Of a stretch of 64,000 bases of DNA, positions 43,142 through 54,022 are shown piece by piece. How positions within the stretch are numbered: the stretch's first letter is position 1; every line of letters starts with the position of its first letter. The position numbers and the translations under genes were made by a program. The DNA comes from Acidobacteriota bacterium (lineage in GTDB: Bacteria > Acidobacteriota > Vicinamibacteria > Vicinamibacterales > CAVVIG01), in contig QHWB01000060.1 in NCBI GenBank assembly GCA_003222395.1, forward strand, positions 57,878-121,877, written 5' to 3'. The notes beneath the pieces were generated by a model. It worked only from the letters and a program-made list of their open reading frames with translations. It was not told where the DNA came from and did not search any database.

Positions 43142-43600
43142 ATGCGAACTCTGCTTTTTGCGGGCGTGGCGTTGAGCTGTGCCGCAGCGCTCAGCGCGCA
43201 GTCCCAGACGCAGTCGAAGAGCTCGGCCGATCGCGACGCGAGCAAGCGGGTGACCGTCAGCGGATGCGTCGAACGAGCCGACCAGGTGACGCCGAACGAC
43301 ACGACGACGACGGTGGACAGCCTCTCGTTCGTGCTGATCAAGCCGATGGCGGAGAAGGCGACGGGGACGACGGGGACGGCGACGGCGGACGCAGCGCGCG
43401 CGAACGGGAACAGCGATCCTCGCCTGTATCGTCTCGACGGCACGGTCGATCAACTCAATCCGCACGTCGGACAGAAAGTGGAGATCGTCGGCAGCGTCGC
43501 CGAGGCGCCGACCGAGCCGAAGGGCACGGTCTCGCCAGCGAACGTGCCGCGGCTGAAGGTCGAGTCGGTGAAGATGCTGAGCGCGACCTGTCCCCGCTGA
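43142..43600 (+). CDS. secreted protein of unknown function
   Basis: A 152-residue protein with signal peptide about 1-20 (ending LSAQ). AGGAGG upstream supports ATG 43142. The mature domain opens 'VTVSGCVERAD' and includes 'YRLDGTVDQLNPHVGQKVEIVGSV', a beta-barrel (OB-like) pattern, and ends 'LSATCPR'. Two Cys could form a disulphide. Similar small proteins are common in Acidobacteriota; none is characterised. It is 14 bases before the sugar dehydrogenase gene. Confidence 0.8.
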   Translation: MRTLLFAGVALSCAAALSAQSQTQSKSSADRDASKRVTVSGCVERADQVTPNDTTTTVDSLSFVLIKPMAEKATGTTGTATADAARANGNSDPRLYRLDGTVDQLNPHVGQKVEIVGSVAEAPTEPKGTVSPANVPRLKVESVKMLSATCPR

Positions 43601-43614
43601 CTTACACTGTCTGA

Positions 43615-44892
43615 ATGCGACTGTGGAGCAGTGGTGCATTAGTCTCGGTCTGCTTCGCGGCTGCGATTGCGACGGGCGGTCGCGCCGCGTCGCCGCCGGC
43701 GTGCGATCCCGGTAACGGCGGACTCAAGCTGCCCGACGGCTTCTGCGCGCTCGTCGCGGCCGACAATCTCGGTCCCGCGCGGCATCTCGTCGCCGCCCCC
43801 AACGGCGATGTCTACGTCGCCATCCAGCAGAATCGCTCCGACACGAGCGGCGTCTACGCGCTGCGCGACACCGACGGTGACGGCAAGTTCGATCAGAAGG
43901 AGCTGCTCGGCAACGCCGGGGGCACCGGCATCGCGCTTCGCAACGGATATCTGTACTTTGCGACGCCGAACTCGGTCATTCGCTGGAAGCTGACGGCCGG
44001 CCAGTTGAAACCTTCGGGTCAGGCTGAAACGGTCGTGAGCGCATTGCCCGAGCGCGGTCAGCACGAGGACAAGGGCATCGCGTTTGACGGCAGAGGCGGC
44101 ATGTACGTGAACGTCGGCGCCCCGTCGAACGCCTGCCAGAATCCCGATCGCCGGCCGAAGATTCCGGGACAGGATCCTTGTCCGCTACTCGAGACCTACG
44201 GCGGCATCTGGAGGTTCGACGAGAACAAGACGGGACAGACGTTCGCCAACGGCACGCGGTACGCCACCGGTCTTCGGCAGATGATCGCGATCGCGTGGCA
44301 CGACGGCGCGCTTTACCTGGTGATGAACAACCGCGATTCGCTGGACCAGCTGTGGCCGGATCTGTTTAAGCCTCAGGATAACCAGACGCGTCCGGCCGAG
44401 CCGATGTACCGCGTCGATCGCGCCGGCGACAACTTCGGCTGGCCGTACTGCTTCTACGACTACACGCAGAACACCCTGCTGCTGAATCCCGAGTACGGCG
44501 GCGACGGAAAAACTGTAGGCCGCTGCTCGCAGTTCAAACCGCCGATCGTCGCCTTTCCGGCGCACTGGGCGCCCGTCGCGCTGATGTTCTACACCGGGTC
44601 GCAGTTCCCGAAGAAATATCAGGGCGGCGCGTTCATCGCGTTCCATGGATCGTGGAACCGCGCGCCGGCGCCGCAGGACGGCTACAACGTGACGTTCCAG
44701 CCGTTCTCGGGCAACAAACCGTCGGGCAAGTTCGAGGTATTCGCCGACGGCTTCGCCGGCCGCACGCCGCTGATGCAGCCGAATCTGGCAGCCGCCCGTG
44801 CCGACGGCGTCGCGCAGGGGCCCGACGGCTCGCTCTACATCGGCGACAGTGAGAAGGGAAAGATCTGGCGTGTCCTCTATACAGGGAAATAG
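43615..44892 (+). CDS. PQQ-dependent sugar dehydrogenase (sorbosone dehydrogenase family)
   Basis: A 425-residue secreted propeller with signal peptide about 1-24. Recognisable blocks are 'GPARHLVAAPNGDVYVAIQQ', 'GRGGMYVNVGAPSNACQ', 'GDNFGWPYCFYDYTQN', 'GGAFIAFHGSWNRAP' and 'DGVAQGPDGSLYIGDSEKGKIWRVLY'. Four or more Cys may form disulphides. It should oxidise a sugar or aldehyde in the periplasm. The 3' end overlaps the methyltransferase start by 23 bases, indicating co-transcription. Confidence 0.88.
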   Translation: MRLWSSGALVSVCFAAAIATGGRAASPPACDPGNGGLKLPDGFCALVAADNLGPARHLVAAPNGDVYVAIQQNRSDTSGVYALRDTDGDGKFDQKELLGNAGGTGIALRNGYLYFATPNSVIRWKLTAGQLKPSGQAETVVSALPERGQHEDKGIAFDGRGGMYVNVGAPSNACQNPDRRPKIPGQDPCPLLETYGGIWRFDENKTGQTFANGTRYATGLRQMIAIAWHDGALYLVMNNRDSLDQLWPDLFKPQDNQTRPAEPMYRVDRAGDNFGWPYCFYDYTQNTLLLNPEYGGDGKTVGRCSQFKPPIVAFPAHWAPVALMFYTGSQFPKKYQGGAFIAFHGSWNRAPAPQDGYNVTFQPFSGNKPSGKFEVFADGFAGRTPLMQPNLAAARADGVAQGPDGSLYIGDSEKGKIWRVLYTGK

Positions 44893-45637
44893 CGCGCAGT
44901 CGCAGACCTGGAGCGCCGGCGGCTACGCGCGCCACGCGCCCTTCGTGCCGGCGCTCGGGGCCCCGCTCATCGATCGGCTGGATCCAAGACCGGGCGAGCG
45001 CATTCTCGATCTCGGCTGCGGCGACGGCGTGCTCACCGAGCAGATCGCGCAGCGCGGCGCGGCAACGGTGGGCGTCGACGCGTCGCCGGGCATGATCGAG
45101 GCCGCGCGGGCGCGTGGTCTCGACGCGCGGCTGATGAACGTCGAGCGCCTGACGTTCGCCGAGGAGTTCGACGGCGTCTTCTCGAACGCCGTGCTTCATT
45201 GGGTGAAGGACGCGGACGCGGTCATCGCGGGCATCTATCGAGCGCTTCGGCAGGGAGGACGCTTCGTCGGCGAGTTCGGCGGTCACACGAACATCGCCGC
45301 GATCAGCGTGGCCTTGCGTGCCGTGCTGCCGACGCACGGCGTCGATGCACCCGCTGACTGGTACTATCCGACGCCGGCGGAGTATCGAAGCCGCCTCGAG
45401 GCGCAGCGATTCATCGTGAACGAAATCGCTTTGGTCCCGCGTCCGACTCCGTTGCCGACGGGGATGGCGGGTTGGCTCGAAACGTTCCGTGGGACGCTGC
45501 TCGATACGCTGCCCCCCGAGAAACGGCAGGCGGCGAAAGACGAGATCATCGAGCTGTTGCGGCCGTCGCTCTGCGATGAGCGCGGCCAATGGACGGCCGA
45601 TTACGTCCGCCTTCGGTTCACGGCGCAAAAGCCGTAG
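44870..45637 (+). CDS. class I SAM-dependent methyltransferase (Tam-like)
   Basis: A 255-residue methyltransferase. I chose GTG 44870, inside the end of the preceding gene, because upstream codons are out-of-frame sequence of that gene. Motif I is 'RILDLGCGDGVLTEQI', motif II 'VGVDASPGMIEAARARG', and the post-motif 'GVFSNAVLHWVKDADAV' matches trans-aconitate methyltransferase-like enzymes. The substrate is not determined. Confidence 0.88.
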   Translation: MSSIQGNSAQSQTWSAGGYARHAPFVPALGAPLIDRLDPRPGERILDLGCGDGVLTEQIAQRGAATVGVDASPGMIEAARARGLDARLMNVERLTFAEEFDGVFSNAVLHWVKDADAVIAGIYRALRQGGRFVGEFGGHTNIAAISVALRAVLPTHGVDAPADWYYPTPAEYRSRLEAQRFIVNEIALVPRPTPLPTGMAGWLETFRGTLLDTLPPEKRQAAKDEIIELLRPSLCDERGQWTADYVRLRFTAQKP

Positions 45638-45958
45638 CCATCTCAGGCCTGACACCCTGCTCTGCTTACGTCTTCCGTGGCAGCTCTAGGGTTTGTGACA
45701 ATAAAGAAGACACAAACATCGCGCCCTGACGCGACATTATTCAGTGAGCGCTCGTGCGCCGGCATGGCTTCGCGTTGTGCTGGGCGTACCGAATGAAGGA
45801 CTTCAATGAGAGCCATGCCGTGCCGTTCATGCGAATCGGCGCGCGGCACTCGAACGTGTTTCCCGCGGCCCGCCATTCCTTCTTCTCTGTTTCGACAGCT
45901 CGCCGTGGCCTTTATCTTGCTCAGTTCTATTACTACGCCGATCGGGTGTACCGGATTC
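45638..45958. other. 321-bp intergenic region with an operator-like dyad
   Basis: Holds a perfect 7-bp inverted repeat, GTTTGTG (45691-45697) and CACAAAC (45711-45717), around an A-rich 13-base spacer, a common operator layout. The open frames here (a 105-codon minus frame, and an extension of the next gene) look non-coding. The dyad lies about 240 bases before the MEDS kinase start. Confidence 0.4.
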
Positions 45959-47320
<1,362 letters not shown>

Positions 47321-47340
47321 TCCGGCGTCGGCGCCTCGCC

Positions 47341-50300
47341 TCAGAAGCTGAAGAACAGCAATAAATCGACGCCCGCGCGCTCGACGCGCCTGAACGGCGC
47401 GCGCGCCTCGAGCGATTGCGCGTCCGAGAACGTCGCGCGCAGCCGCAGGATGCGCGACAGGTAGTACTCGATCGTCGCCTCGTCGTACGGCTCGGGCCCG
47501 AACTGACGGCTGAACTGCGCGACCAGGCCGGGCGCGATCTCCTGGCCGATCGTCACTCGCGGGCCCCCGCCGAAATCGCCCTCCGCTTCGACCGAAAGAA
47601 TGTCGAGGCCGATCTCGTTCTCGATCGCCGAGATGAGCGGAGTGGCGAGGAAGCCCGCGGCCAGCGTTCCCGCCCGCGCGACGAGATTCTGCTGCTGCGC
47701 CGCGGTCAGCTGATTCGTCGACGCGTTGAAGACGATGAGCGAGAGGATGTCGGCGGCGTCGAGCGGGGGATTGCTCGACAACCGCAGCTCGGGCTTCTGC
47801 AGCGGCCCAAGGATGCTGACGCGCGTCTCGACGCCCGTAATGACACGCGTCACGGCCACGTACACTTCGGGATTGAGATCGCCGTGAAAGTTGATGGAGC
47901 TCTCCGTCTCGGACACGGTGAAGCGGCGCCCCTGAAAGCTGTATGTGCCGCTGACGCGATCGAGCGATCCGGTGACCGACACCGGCTGGCCCGGATCCTT
48001 ATAGATATACAAATCGCCGAGCACGCGAAGGTTGAAGTCGCCGAAGCCGAGCGGCGTGCCTTGCGAGATCTGGACGTTCTTGCCGGTCAGCTTCAGCGTG
48101 TTCGGCACGTGAAGCGTGAAGTCGAGCAGGAGCCGGTCCCACGGATTCAGCGCGGCGACGGCGTCCACCTGCGTGAGGTCGGTCGGCTCGGTGGCGTACG
48201 GCTGGAACAGCGTCCGCTCGAGGATCTCGTCGACCTTCAAATCGCTCGACTCGACAGTGATGTCGCCCGTCACCTTCGGCTGTTCGAAGCGGCCGCGGAA
48301 CTTGAGTGAGGCGTCGACGTCCATCCGGCCGAGCGTGCCGCGCAGGACCTCGAATTTTCGCGCGGTCAGATCGATCTCGAGCTCGCCCACACGCAGTTCG
48401 TGCGTGCCGAGGCTGCCGTGCACGTCGAGCGGCTGGCCGCCTTCGTCCTCGACGTGCAGCGCGTCGACGCTGATCCGATCGCTGGCGAGCGTCACGACGG
48501 CGCGCGCGTTCTTGTAGCGCGAGCCGGTGGCGCTCACGACGAATCCGGCATCGGCAACCGCGACGGATCCGGCGAAATGCGGATCGCGGCTCGTGCCGAT
48601 CGCCTTGACGTTCAACTCCAGCCGTCCCGACACCTTCTGGACGACGTTGGTGACGCCTTCGACGAGGCCGAGATCGATCGAGCTCGATTTGATGTCGACG
48701 TCCATCGGCGCCTCGGGCAGCGACGCATCGAACAGTCCCATCGGCAGGGAACCCGCTGCAGTCAGCCAGATGCCCGGGGACTGCTCGAGGCGAACGTCGA
48801 TCTTCGCGATCTGATCGACGTAATCGACCCGGCCGGTCAGCTGTTGGAAGGTGACGCGCTCGACGCGGCCGCTGCTGATGGTGAAGGTACCCGCCACGAC
48901 GGGCCGTGCGCGCGTCCCGCGCACCGTCGCGTCCAGGTCGATCACGCCGCCGTAGCGAGTGGGACGGTCGAATGCGCTCTGCAGCGTTTCGAGGAACACA
49001 TGCGACGCCGTCACGCGCAGCGTCCCGGCGCCGTCGTCGCGCCAGGTGCCGGACACGCCGATGCGCGCGTCGCCGCCGCCGCCGGCGAGGAACGCAATGG
49101 GCGACACCTCGAGCCCGCCGCTCGTCCACTTGAGGCGCGGCGGCGCGTCGCTCGCCGCCAGCCGCCACGGCTCCCGGCCCAGCGTGAGCGTCAGGTCCAA
49201 CAGCGTGACGTCGGTCTCGCCGCTCTTCGGGCTCTCGATGATCGCCGAGCCCGCAATCTGTCCGTGGCGGCCGCCCGCTTGTGAAAGCGTGAGGTCGAAG
49301 CCGAGCTTCGACGCATCGAACGTGATCGTCCCCGACGCCTCCTCGAACGCGATACCCAATGCGTTGACGAAGGTTGCGCGTCCGTTCACGCGCGTCTGCG
49401 CGGCGGCGGCGCCTTCGCCGCCGTCGAGCGGCAGCGTCACGTCGTACGCGCCGTTCATCGTCAGCGCGTACACGTCGAACGCATCCAGGTCGGTCGTTGT
49501 CGCGTCGCCGATCGCACGCGCGGCATCGAGCGATCCGCTCACGCGTCCCTTCGTCGTCACGACGCCGCCGATCTCGCGTCCGGTCAGAGCCTGCAGCTGA
49601 CCGAGATCCGCGCGGTCGATGTCGTAGGTGAAGTCGATGGATGGACGATCCGTCAGCGTCAGCGACCCCGATCCACGTCCCGCGATCGCCGGCCCCGATG
49701 CCTCGAACCGCGCGACGGAGAGCATCGACTCGCGAAGCGTGGATTCGGCGGTGCCGCGATCGATCGCCAGGCCGTGAACCGTGGAGTTTTCGAGCGTCAG
49801 CGTGCCCGCGACGTCGTAGGCATCGAGCGGGGTCGTCTCGGCGGTCAGCAGGCCGCGAACCGTCGCCTGCACGCGGCCCGACCCGGTGAGCGACGCCTCG
49901 AATCGTGGATCGGCGAACGGAATCGACGGATCGACGTGCGCGATCGCGCCGGCGTACGAGGCGCGAAGCGTGCCATGATCGATGGCCAGCGTCACGTCGG
50001 CGTCCGACAGGACGCCATGGAACATCTCGGCGCGCGCGAGCCGGCCGCCGGCCGTCAGCGCGAGCGTCGCGCGATCCGTGCCGGCGCCGTCCACGTGAAA
50101 GTGACCGGCGACGGCCCCTTCGTAGCGCGGCTGCTGCAGCCAGCCGACTTCGAGCCCGGCGCCGAGTCGATGCAGGTTCATGCGATCGACGTCGCCTTCA
50201 CCGGTGAACCGCAGCGGCTTCTGCGACGTGTCGAGACTGCCGGTCGTGCCGGCCCCGATGACGGCCCCCAGAAAGCGCGACTGCGCGAACGTCGCATGAC

Positions 50301-51696
50301 CGACGACGAACGCGTTGCTGAATTGCCCGGTGATGTCGTAGTCGAACGTCAGCGTGCTCTCGACCTGCGGTACCGGCACGCTCTTCGGAACGCGGCGAAG
50401 GTCGAGCGCCGTGGTCACGCCCGCGAACCGGAACGGAAACGGATCGTCGAGGCCGATCGAGCCGTTGGTCGTTGTCACATCGGCGAGGTAGGCGCGAGCC
50501 GTCGCGTCGGTGACGAGCACCGCCGTTTGCGTAATCTTTCCGCGCGCGTGCACATCGTCGGCCTCGTAGCCCATATACATCGCGTGCGCGCCGTCGAAGG
50601 TGTATGAGCCGCGAGGGAAATGGCGCCCGAGCTCGAGGGCCAGATCGAACGTCACGTGGCCGGTGATGTCCGACGGTCGATCGGAACGACCGAGCCAGTG
50701 GCCCATGTCGAGCCGCTCGATGTCGAGCACGCCCGATCCACGCCAGCCCGGCACGCTCGTGTCGAGCGTGAGGCGGCCGTTGACGCCGCCGCCGGTACCG
50801 TCGAGCCGAAGGTCGGTGGCGAGCGCGTTGGTCGGTCCCTTCAGCGCCGTGTCGAATGACGCCTCCACGGCGATGTTTTTCAGGCCGCGCAGGACGCCGG
50901 ACCATTCCTGAAACGCGAATCGATCGGCGCGGACCTGCAGATCGAGCTCGGTCGGGGTCGGCTCGTTGTCGATCGTGCCGGCGAGCATGAACGTCGATCG
51001 CGGCGTTTCGACGCGCAGCTTGTCGAAGAACCAGCCGGTCGGTCCGCGCCCGAAGACACCCGTCAGCGCGGTGACGGTCAGCTCCGGCGCCGCGCCGACC
51101 CACGAGATGCGGTTGAACGTGAACTGCCAGCGGACAGGGTAGTACGCAAAGGCGAGCGACGCGTTGAGCGAGGCGTAATCAGTCGGTACGTGGGCAGCGC
51201 CGAAGTCGAGCGGGTCGCGCAGCGTCACGTGTCCGTCGACGATCTCGATCGCCTGAATCTCGATCGGCCGGCGCGGACCGGTGCGCTGCTGCTCGCGGCT
51301 TTCGCGCTTGACGAGCGCGCCGAGATCCCACCGGCCGTCCGCCTGTCTCCCGCCCACGATTCGCGGCCGCACCAGACGAATGCGGCGGATGACGACGCCT
51401 TCCTGCAGTAGCTCCCGGATGCTGTAGCTGAGCGCGATCTCGTCGATTTCGACCAGCGGCTGGGCGTTGCGCGCGAGGCGCACGCCGCCCAGCTGAATGC
51501 CGCGGAACAGCGAGCCTTCGAGGCGAGCGATGTCGAGCGTCGCGGTCAAGTACTGGTTGGCCTGGCGAATGATCAGCTGGCGGATCTGGTTCTTGGCCCA
51601 GCCGGTTTCGAGTGCCGCCAGCGCGACGCCGATGAGGATCAGAACGATGACGATGAGGGCGACGGAGATCTGCGCAGCGCGTCGAAGTCGCGACAC
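47341..51696 (-). CDS. tamB: TamB-like translocation/lipid-transport protein
   Basis: A 1451-residue AsmA/TamB-family protein. An N-terminal membrane anchor (about 10-30) is followed by over 1100 residues of repeated beta-strand (groove) structure and a C-terminal DUF490/TamB domain (last about 350 residues: 'YSFQGRRFTVSETESSINFHG', 'NPPLDAADILSLIVFN', 'DILSVEAEGDFGGGPRVTIGQ', ending in aromatic FFSF). Such proteins bridge the inner and outer membranes and help move phospholipids and assemble outer-membrane proteins. No TamA/BamA gene is adjacent. The length is typical. Confidence 0.9.
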   Translation of the reverse strand: MSRLRRAAQISVALIVIVLILIGVALAALETGWAKNQIRQLIIRQANQYLTATLDIARLEGSLFRGIQLGGVRLARNAQPLVEIDEIALSYSIRELLQEGVVIRRIRLVRPRIVGGRQADGRWDLGALVKRESREQQRTGPRRPIEIQAIEIVDGHVTLRDPLDFGAAHVPTDYASLNASLAFAYYPVRWQFTFNRISWVGAAPELTVTALTGVFGRGPTGWFFDKLRVETPRSTFMLAGTIDNEPTPTELDLQVRADRFAFQEWSGVLRGLKNIAVEASFDTALKGPTNALATDLRLDGTGGGVNGRLTLDTSVPGWRGSGVLDIERLDMGHWLGRSDRPSDITGHVTFDLALELGRHFPRGSYTFDGAHAMYMGYEADDVHARGKITQTAVLVTDATARAYLADVTTTNGSIGLDDPFPFRFAGVTTALDLRRVPKSVPVPQVESTLTFDYDITGQFSNAFVVGHATFAQSRFLGAVIGAGTTGSLDTSQKPLRFTGEGDVDRMNLHRLGAGLEVGWLQQPRYEGAVAGHFHVDGAGTDRATLALTAGGRLARAEMFHGVLSDADVTLAIDHGTLRASYAGAIAHVDPSIPFADPRFEASLTGSGRVQATVRGLLTAETTPLDAYDVAGTLTLENSTVHGLAIDRGTAESTLRESMLSVARFEASGPAIAGRGSGSLTLTDRPSIDFTYDIDRADLGQLQALTGREIGGVVTTKGRVSGSLDAARAIGDATTTDLDAFDVYALTMNGAYDVTLPLDGGEGAAAAQTRVNGRATFVNALGIAFEEASGTITFDASKLGFDLTLSQAGGRHGQIAGSAIIESPKSGETDVTLLDLTLTLGREPWRLAASDAPPRLKWTSGGLEVSPIAFLAGGGGDARIGVSGTWRDDGAGTLRVTASHVFLETLQSAFDRPTRYGGVIDLDATVRGTRARPVVAGTFTISSGRVERVTFQQLTGRVDYVDQIAKIDVRLEQSPGIWLTAAGSLPMGLFDASLPEAPMDVDIKSSSIDLGLVEGVTNVVQKVSGRLELNVKAIGTSRDPHFAGSVAVADAGFVVSATGSRYKNARAVVTLASDRISVDALHVEDEGGQPLDVHGSLGTHELRVGELEIDLTARKFEVLRGTLGRMDVDASLKFRGRFEQPKVTGDITVESSDLKVDEILERTLFQPYATEPTDLTQVDAVAALNPWDRLLLDFTLHVPNTLKLTGKNVQISQGTPLGFGDFNLRVLGDLYIYKDPGQPVSVTGSLDRVSGTYSFQGRRFTVSETESSINFHGDLNPEVYVAVTRVITGVETRVSILGPLQKPELRLSSNPPLDAADILSLIVFNASTNQLTAAQQQNLVARAGTLAAGFLATPLISAIENEIGLDILSVEAEGDFGGGPRVTIGQEIAPGLVAQFSRQFGPEPYDEATIEYYLSRILRLRATFSDAQSLEARAPFRRVERAGVDLLLFFSF

Positions 51697-51739
51697 TTCA
51701 TAACGATGTTATCAATCACAGAGTCGTTGCGCTCGTCTG

Positions 51740-51850
51740 AAACTCCGCCGCTCGCCTGAAAGGCTCGCGCGACTCCTGCCGTCACTCCTACACGGTAGCG
51801 CCAGCCTTTTAGGCGAGCGAATACTCACGGTCGCGCGAGCGTTAGCCGAG
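51740..51850. repeat. dispersed gtagcgc/cctgaaaggc repeat cluster
   Basis: The tamB upstream gap contains 'cgctcgcctgaaaggctcgc' and 'gtagcgccagccttttaggc', two facing diverged copies of the dispersed palindromic family. The same words 'gcctgaaaggctcgc' recur at 57353-57367. Confidence 0.5.
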
Positions 51851-51858
51851 CGGGACGA

Positions 51859-52233
51859 TCAGCGGCAGTACTGCCGAACCAGCTGGAGCAAGCGATCGAA
51901 ATCGAGAGGTTTCTTCAGGAAGGCTTCAGCCTGCACGTCGGCGGCGCGTGATTGATCGAGCGCCGACAGCACGATGACCGGGACGTCTGCGAACGCCGGA
52001 TCGGCCTGCTGCTTCCGGCGGAATTCCCAGCCGTCCATCACCGGCATCATCAGATCCAGCAGGATAACGTCGGGCTTGATGTGGCCGTTGTGCAGATATT
52101 GCAGCGCCTCGGATCCGTTCGCGACCGCAGCCGCTTGAAAACCTTCGAGTGAGAGCAGTTGAGCCATCATCTCGCGAAGATCGGCATCGTCCTCAACGAT
52201 CAGAACGGGGCAATGCGCTATCCCTGGAGGCAT
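51859..52233 (-). CDS. single-domain response regulator
   Basis: A 124-residue receiver with VEDDADLREMMAQLL, phospho-acceptor Asp in 'VILLDLMMPVMDGWEF', switch 'VIVLSALDQS' and Lys in 'AFLKKPLDFDRLL'. All key residues are intact. No output domain; probably a phospho-relay or protein-interaction receiver of the CheY type. Its 5' end overlaps by 21 bases the putative start of the divergent glycosyltransferase gene. Confidence 0.92.
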   Translation of the reverse strand: MPPGIAHCPVLIVEDDADLREMMAQLLSLEGFQAAAVANGSEALQYLHNGHIKPDVILLDLMMPVMDGWEFRRKQQADPAFADVPVIVLSALDQSRAADVQAEAFLKKPLDFDRLLQLVRQYCR

Positions 52234-54009
52234 AGTCGAAGGAATCGGTGTAAGCTCTACGGCACGCTGTCACTGTTATCTACGCAACAAGCCGACGATT
52301 ATAGGCCAGCTGCCCCGCTTGTCCACTCCGCCACCGTCCGCGCCGATCTCCGGCGTGGCCACGAACTGGGGCTCGTGACGCTGGCCGCGATGCTCGTCTT
52401 CGTCGTGCTCTTCTGGCGGCTCGGCACGCCGACGTTCTGGGATCCCGACGAGGCGCATTACGCGGAGACATCGCGCGAGATGCTCGCGTCCGGCGACTGG
52501 TGGGCGCCGCATTTCAACGGTCAGCTCTTCTTCGACAAGCCGCCGCTGTTTCACCAGCTGCAGGCGGCGGCGATGATGGCGTTCGGACCGGGCGAGTTCG
52601 CTGCACGGATCGTTCCCGCAACGGCGGCGTTGGGCCTCATCCTTCTCACTGCATGGTTCGGCGCGACGCTGGTGTCGAAGCACGTCGGCATTGTCGCCGG
52701 GCTGATGCTGGCGGCGAGCCCGGGTGTATTCGCGCTCGCGCGCTACGCGATTCTCGACACGTTGTTCGTGATGTTCACCTTCGGCGGCGCCGTTCTGCTC
52801 GCGGTCGCGGCGCTGCGCGGCCCGCGGCGCCTGCAGTGGCTGGGGTACCTGCTCGTCGCGCTCGGCGTCGCAACCAAGGGACCGCTGGCGATCGTGCTCT
52901 GCGGGCTGACGCTCCTCATCGCCATCGCTGCCTCGCGCGATCTCCGGGTCCGCCTGCTGCGACTGAACTGGATCGCAGGCCTCCTCGTCGTGCTCGCGCT
53001 CTCGTCGCCGTGGTTCCTCTATATGTACGTCCGCTACGAGCATGCGTTCGTCAGCAGTTATTTTCTCGACGAAAACGTCCGGCTGTTCGCAGGCAGCCGT
53101 TTCGGCAACCAACCGGGACCATGGTTCTACTTTCAGATTCTCGCGACGGGACTGCTCCCCTGGACGGGTATCGTCGTCGGACGCCTGGTGGATGACGTCC
53201 GCGCCGCGATCCGCCGGCAGCCGATCGACGCCGTCGAAACGGTGCTGTGGGCGTGGACGGCGGCGGTTGTCGGCTTCTTCACGCTGTCGAGCTTCAAGTT
53301 GGATCACTACATCTTTCCGGCGGCGCCGGCGCTGTGTCTCTTGTGCGCGCGCGCATGGGCCAGCATCGTCGACGATCCGTTAGCGCCGCGAAACGCGGCG
53401 ACGCGGATCGGCGCGCACCTCGTCGGTCCGCTGCTCGTGCTCATGGGCGTCGGGTGTGGATACTTCCTGATCGCGCGCCTCGAGTTGCCGCGCGCGGCGA
53501 TCGTCGTGCCCATCGTCATCACGCTCTGCGGCGCCGCGCTGACGGCGTTCACCAACGTTCGGGGGCGCGCCGGCGGGCGTCCGCCGCGGATTCCATGGTT
53601 CGCGCTGACAGCGCTCATCGTCATCTACGCGGGACTGATTGCGTTCGTCCTGCCGGCGCTCGAGCAACGCAAGGTCGTGCCCGATGTGGCGCGGTGGGTT
53701 GCCGGCCAGGCGCGCGCCGCCGATCGGATCGCGACCTTCCGGCTGAACCGCTGGACACCGGCGTTCCGCTTCTACGTCGATCGACCGATGGAGATCCTCG
53801 ATGACGCATCAGAAGCCGAAGCGTTCTTCCGTGAGCCGGAGCCCTTCTACTGCGCGATGCGCCGCGCGGCGTACGACGAGTTCGTCGCGCGCGGCGTGCC
53901 GCTGACCATCGTCTATCACCGCGAGGGCATGTGGGCCACGTCGGGACGCGTCCTCTGGCGCCGCCGAGTCAGGCCCGAACAGTTCGTGATCGTCTCGCGC
54001 GCGCAGTAA
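52213..54009 (+). CDS. GT39-type membrane glycosyltransferase (ArnT/PMT-like)
   Basis: About 598 residues with some 11-13 transmembrane helices. The first periplasmic loop has the catalytic-type acidic motif 'DPDEAHYAETSREMLASGDW' and 'FFDKPPLFHQL', characteristic of ArnT/PMT-fold transferases that use a polyprenyl-linked sugar. A periplasmic C-terminal domain of about 140 residues follows. The start is uncertain: ATG 52213 lies within the divergent receiver gene, and the first 35 residues look poorly conserved. Acceptor (lipid A, protein or glycan) unknown. The next gene begins 13 bases later. Confidence 0.85.
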   Translation: MRYPWRHSRRNRCKLYGTLSLLSTQQADDYRPAAPLVHSATVRADLRRGHELGLVTLAAMLVFVVLFWRLGTPTFWDPDEAHYAETSREMLASGDWWAPHFNGQLFFDKPPLFHQLQAAAMMAFGPGEFAARIVPATAALGLILLTAWFGATLVSKHVGIVAGLMLAASPGVFALARYAILDTLFVMFTFGGAVLLAVAALRGPRRLQWLGYLLVALGVATKGPLAIVLCGLTLLIAIAASRDLRVRLLRLNWIAGLLVVLALSSPWFLYMYVRYEHAFVSSYFLDENVRLFAGSRFGNQPGPWFYFQILATGLLPWTGIVVGRLVDDVRAAIRRQPIDAVETVLWAWTAAVVGFFTLSSFKLDHYIFPAAPALCLLCARAWASIVDDPLAPRNAATRIGAHLVGPLLVLMGVGCGYFLIARLELPRAAIVVPIVITLCGAALTAFTNVRGRAGGRPPRIPWFALTALIVIYAGLIAFVLPALEQRKVVPDVARWVAGQARAADRIATFRLNRWTPAFRFYVDRPMEILDDASEAEAFFREPEPFYCAMRRAAYDEFVARGVPLTIVYHREGMWATSGRVLWRRRVRPEQFVIVSRAQ

Positions 54010-54022
54010 TATCAAAGGTCAT

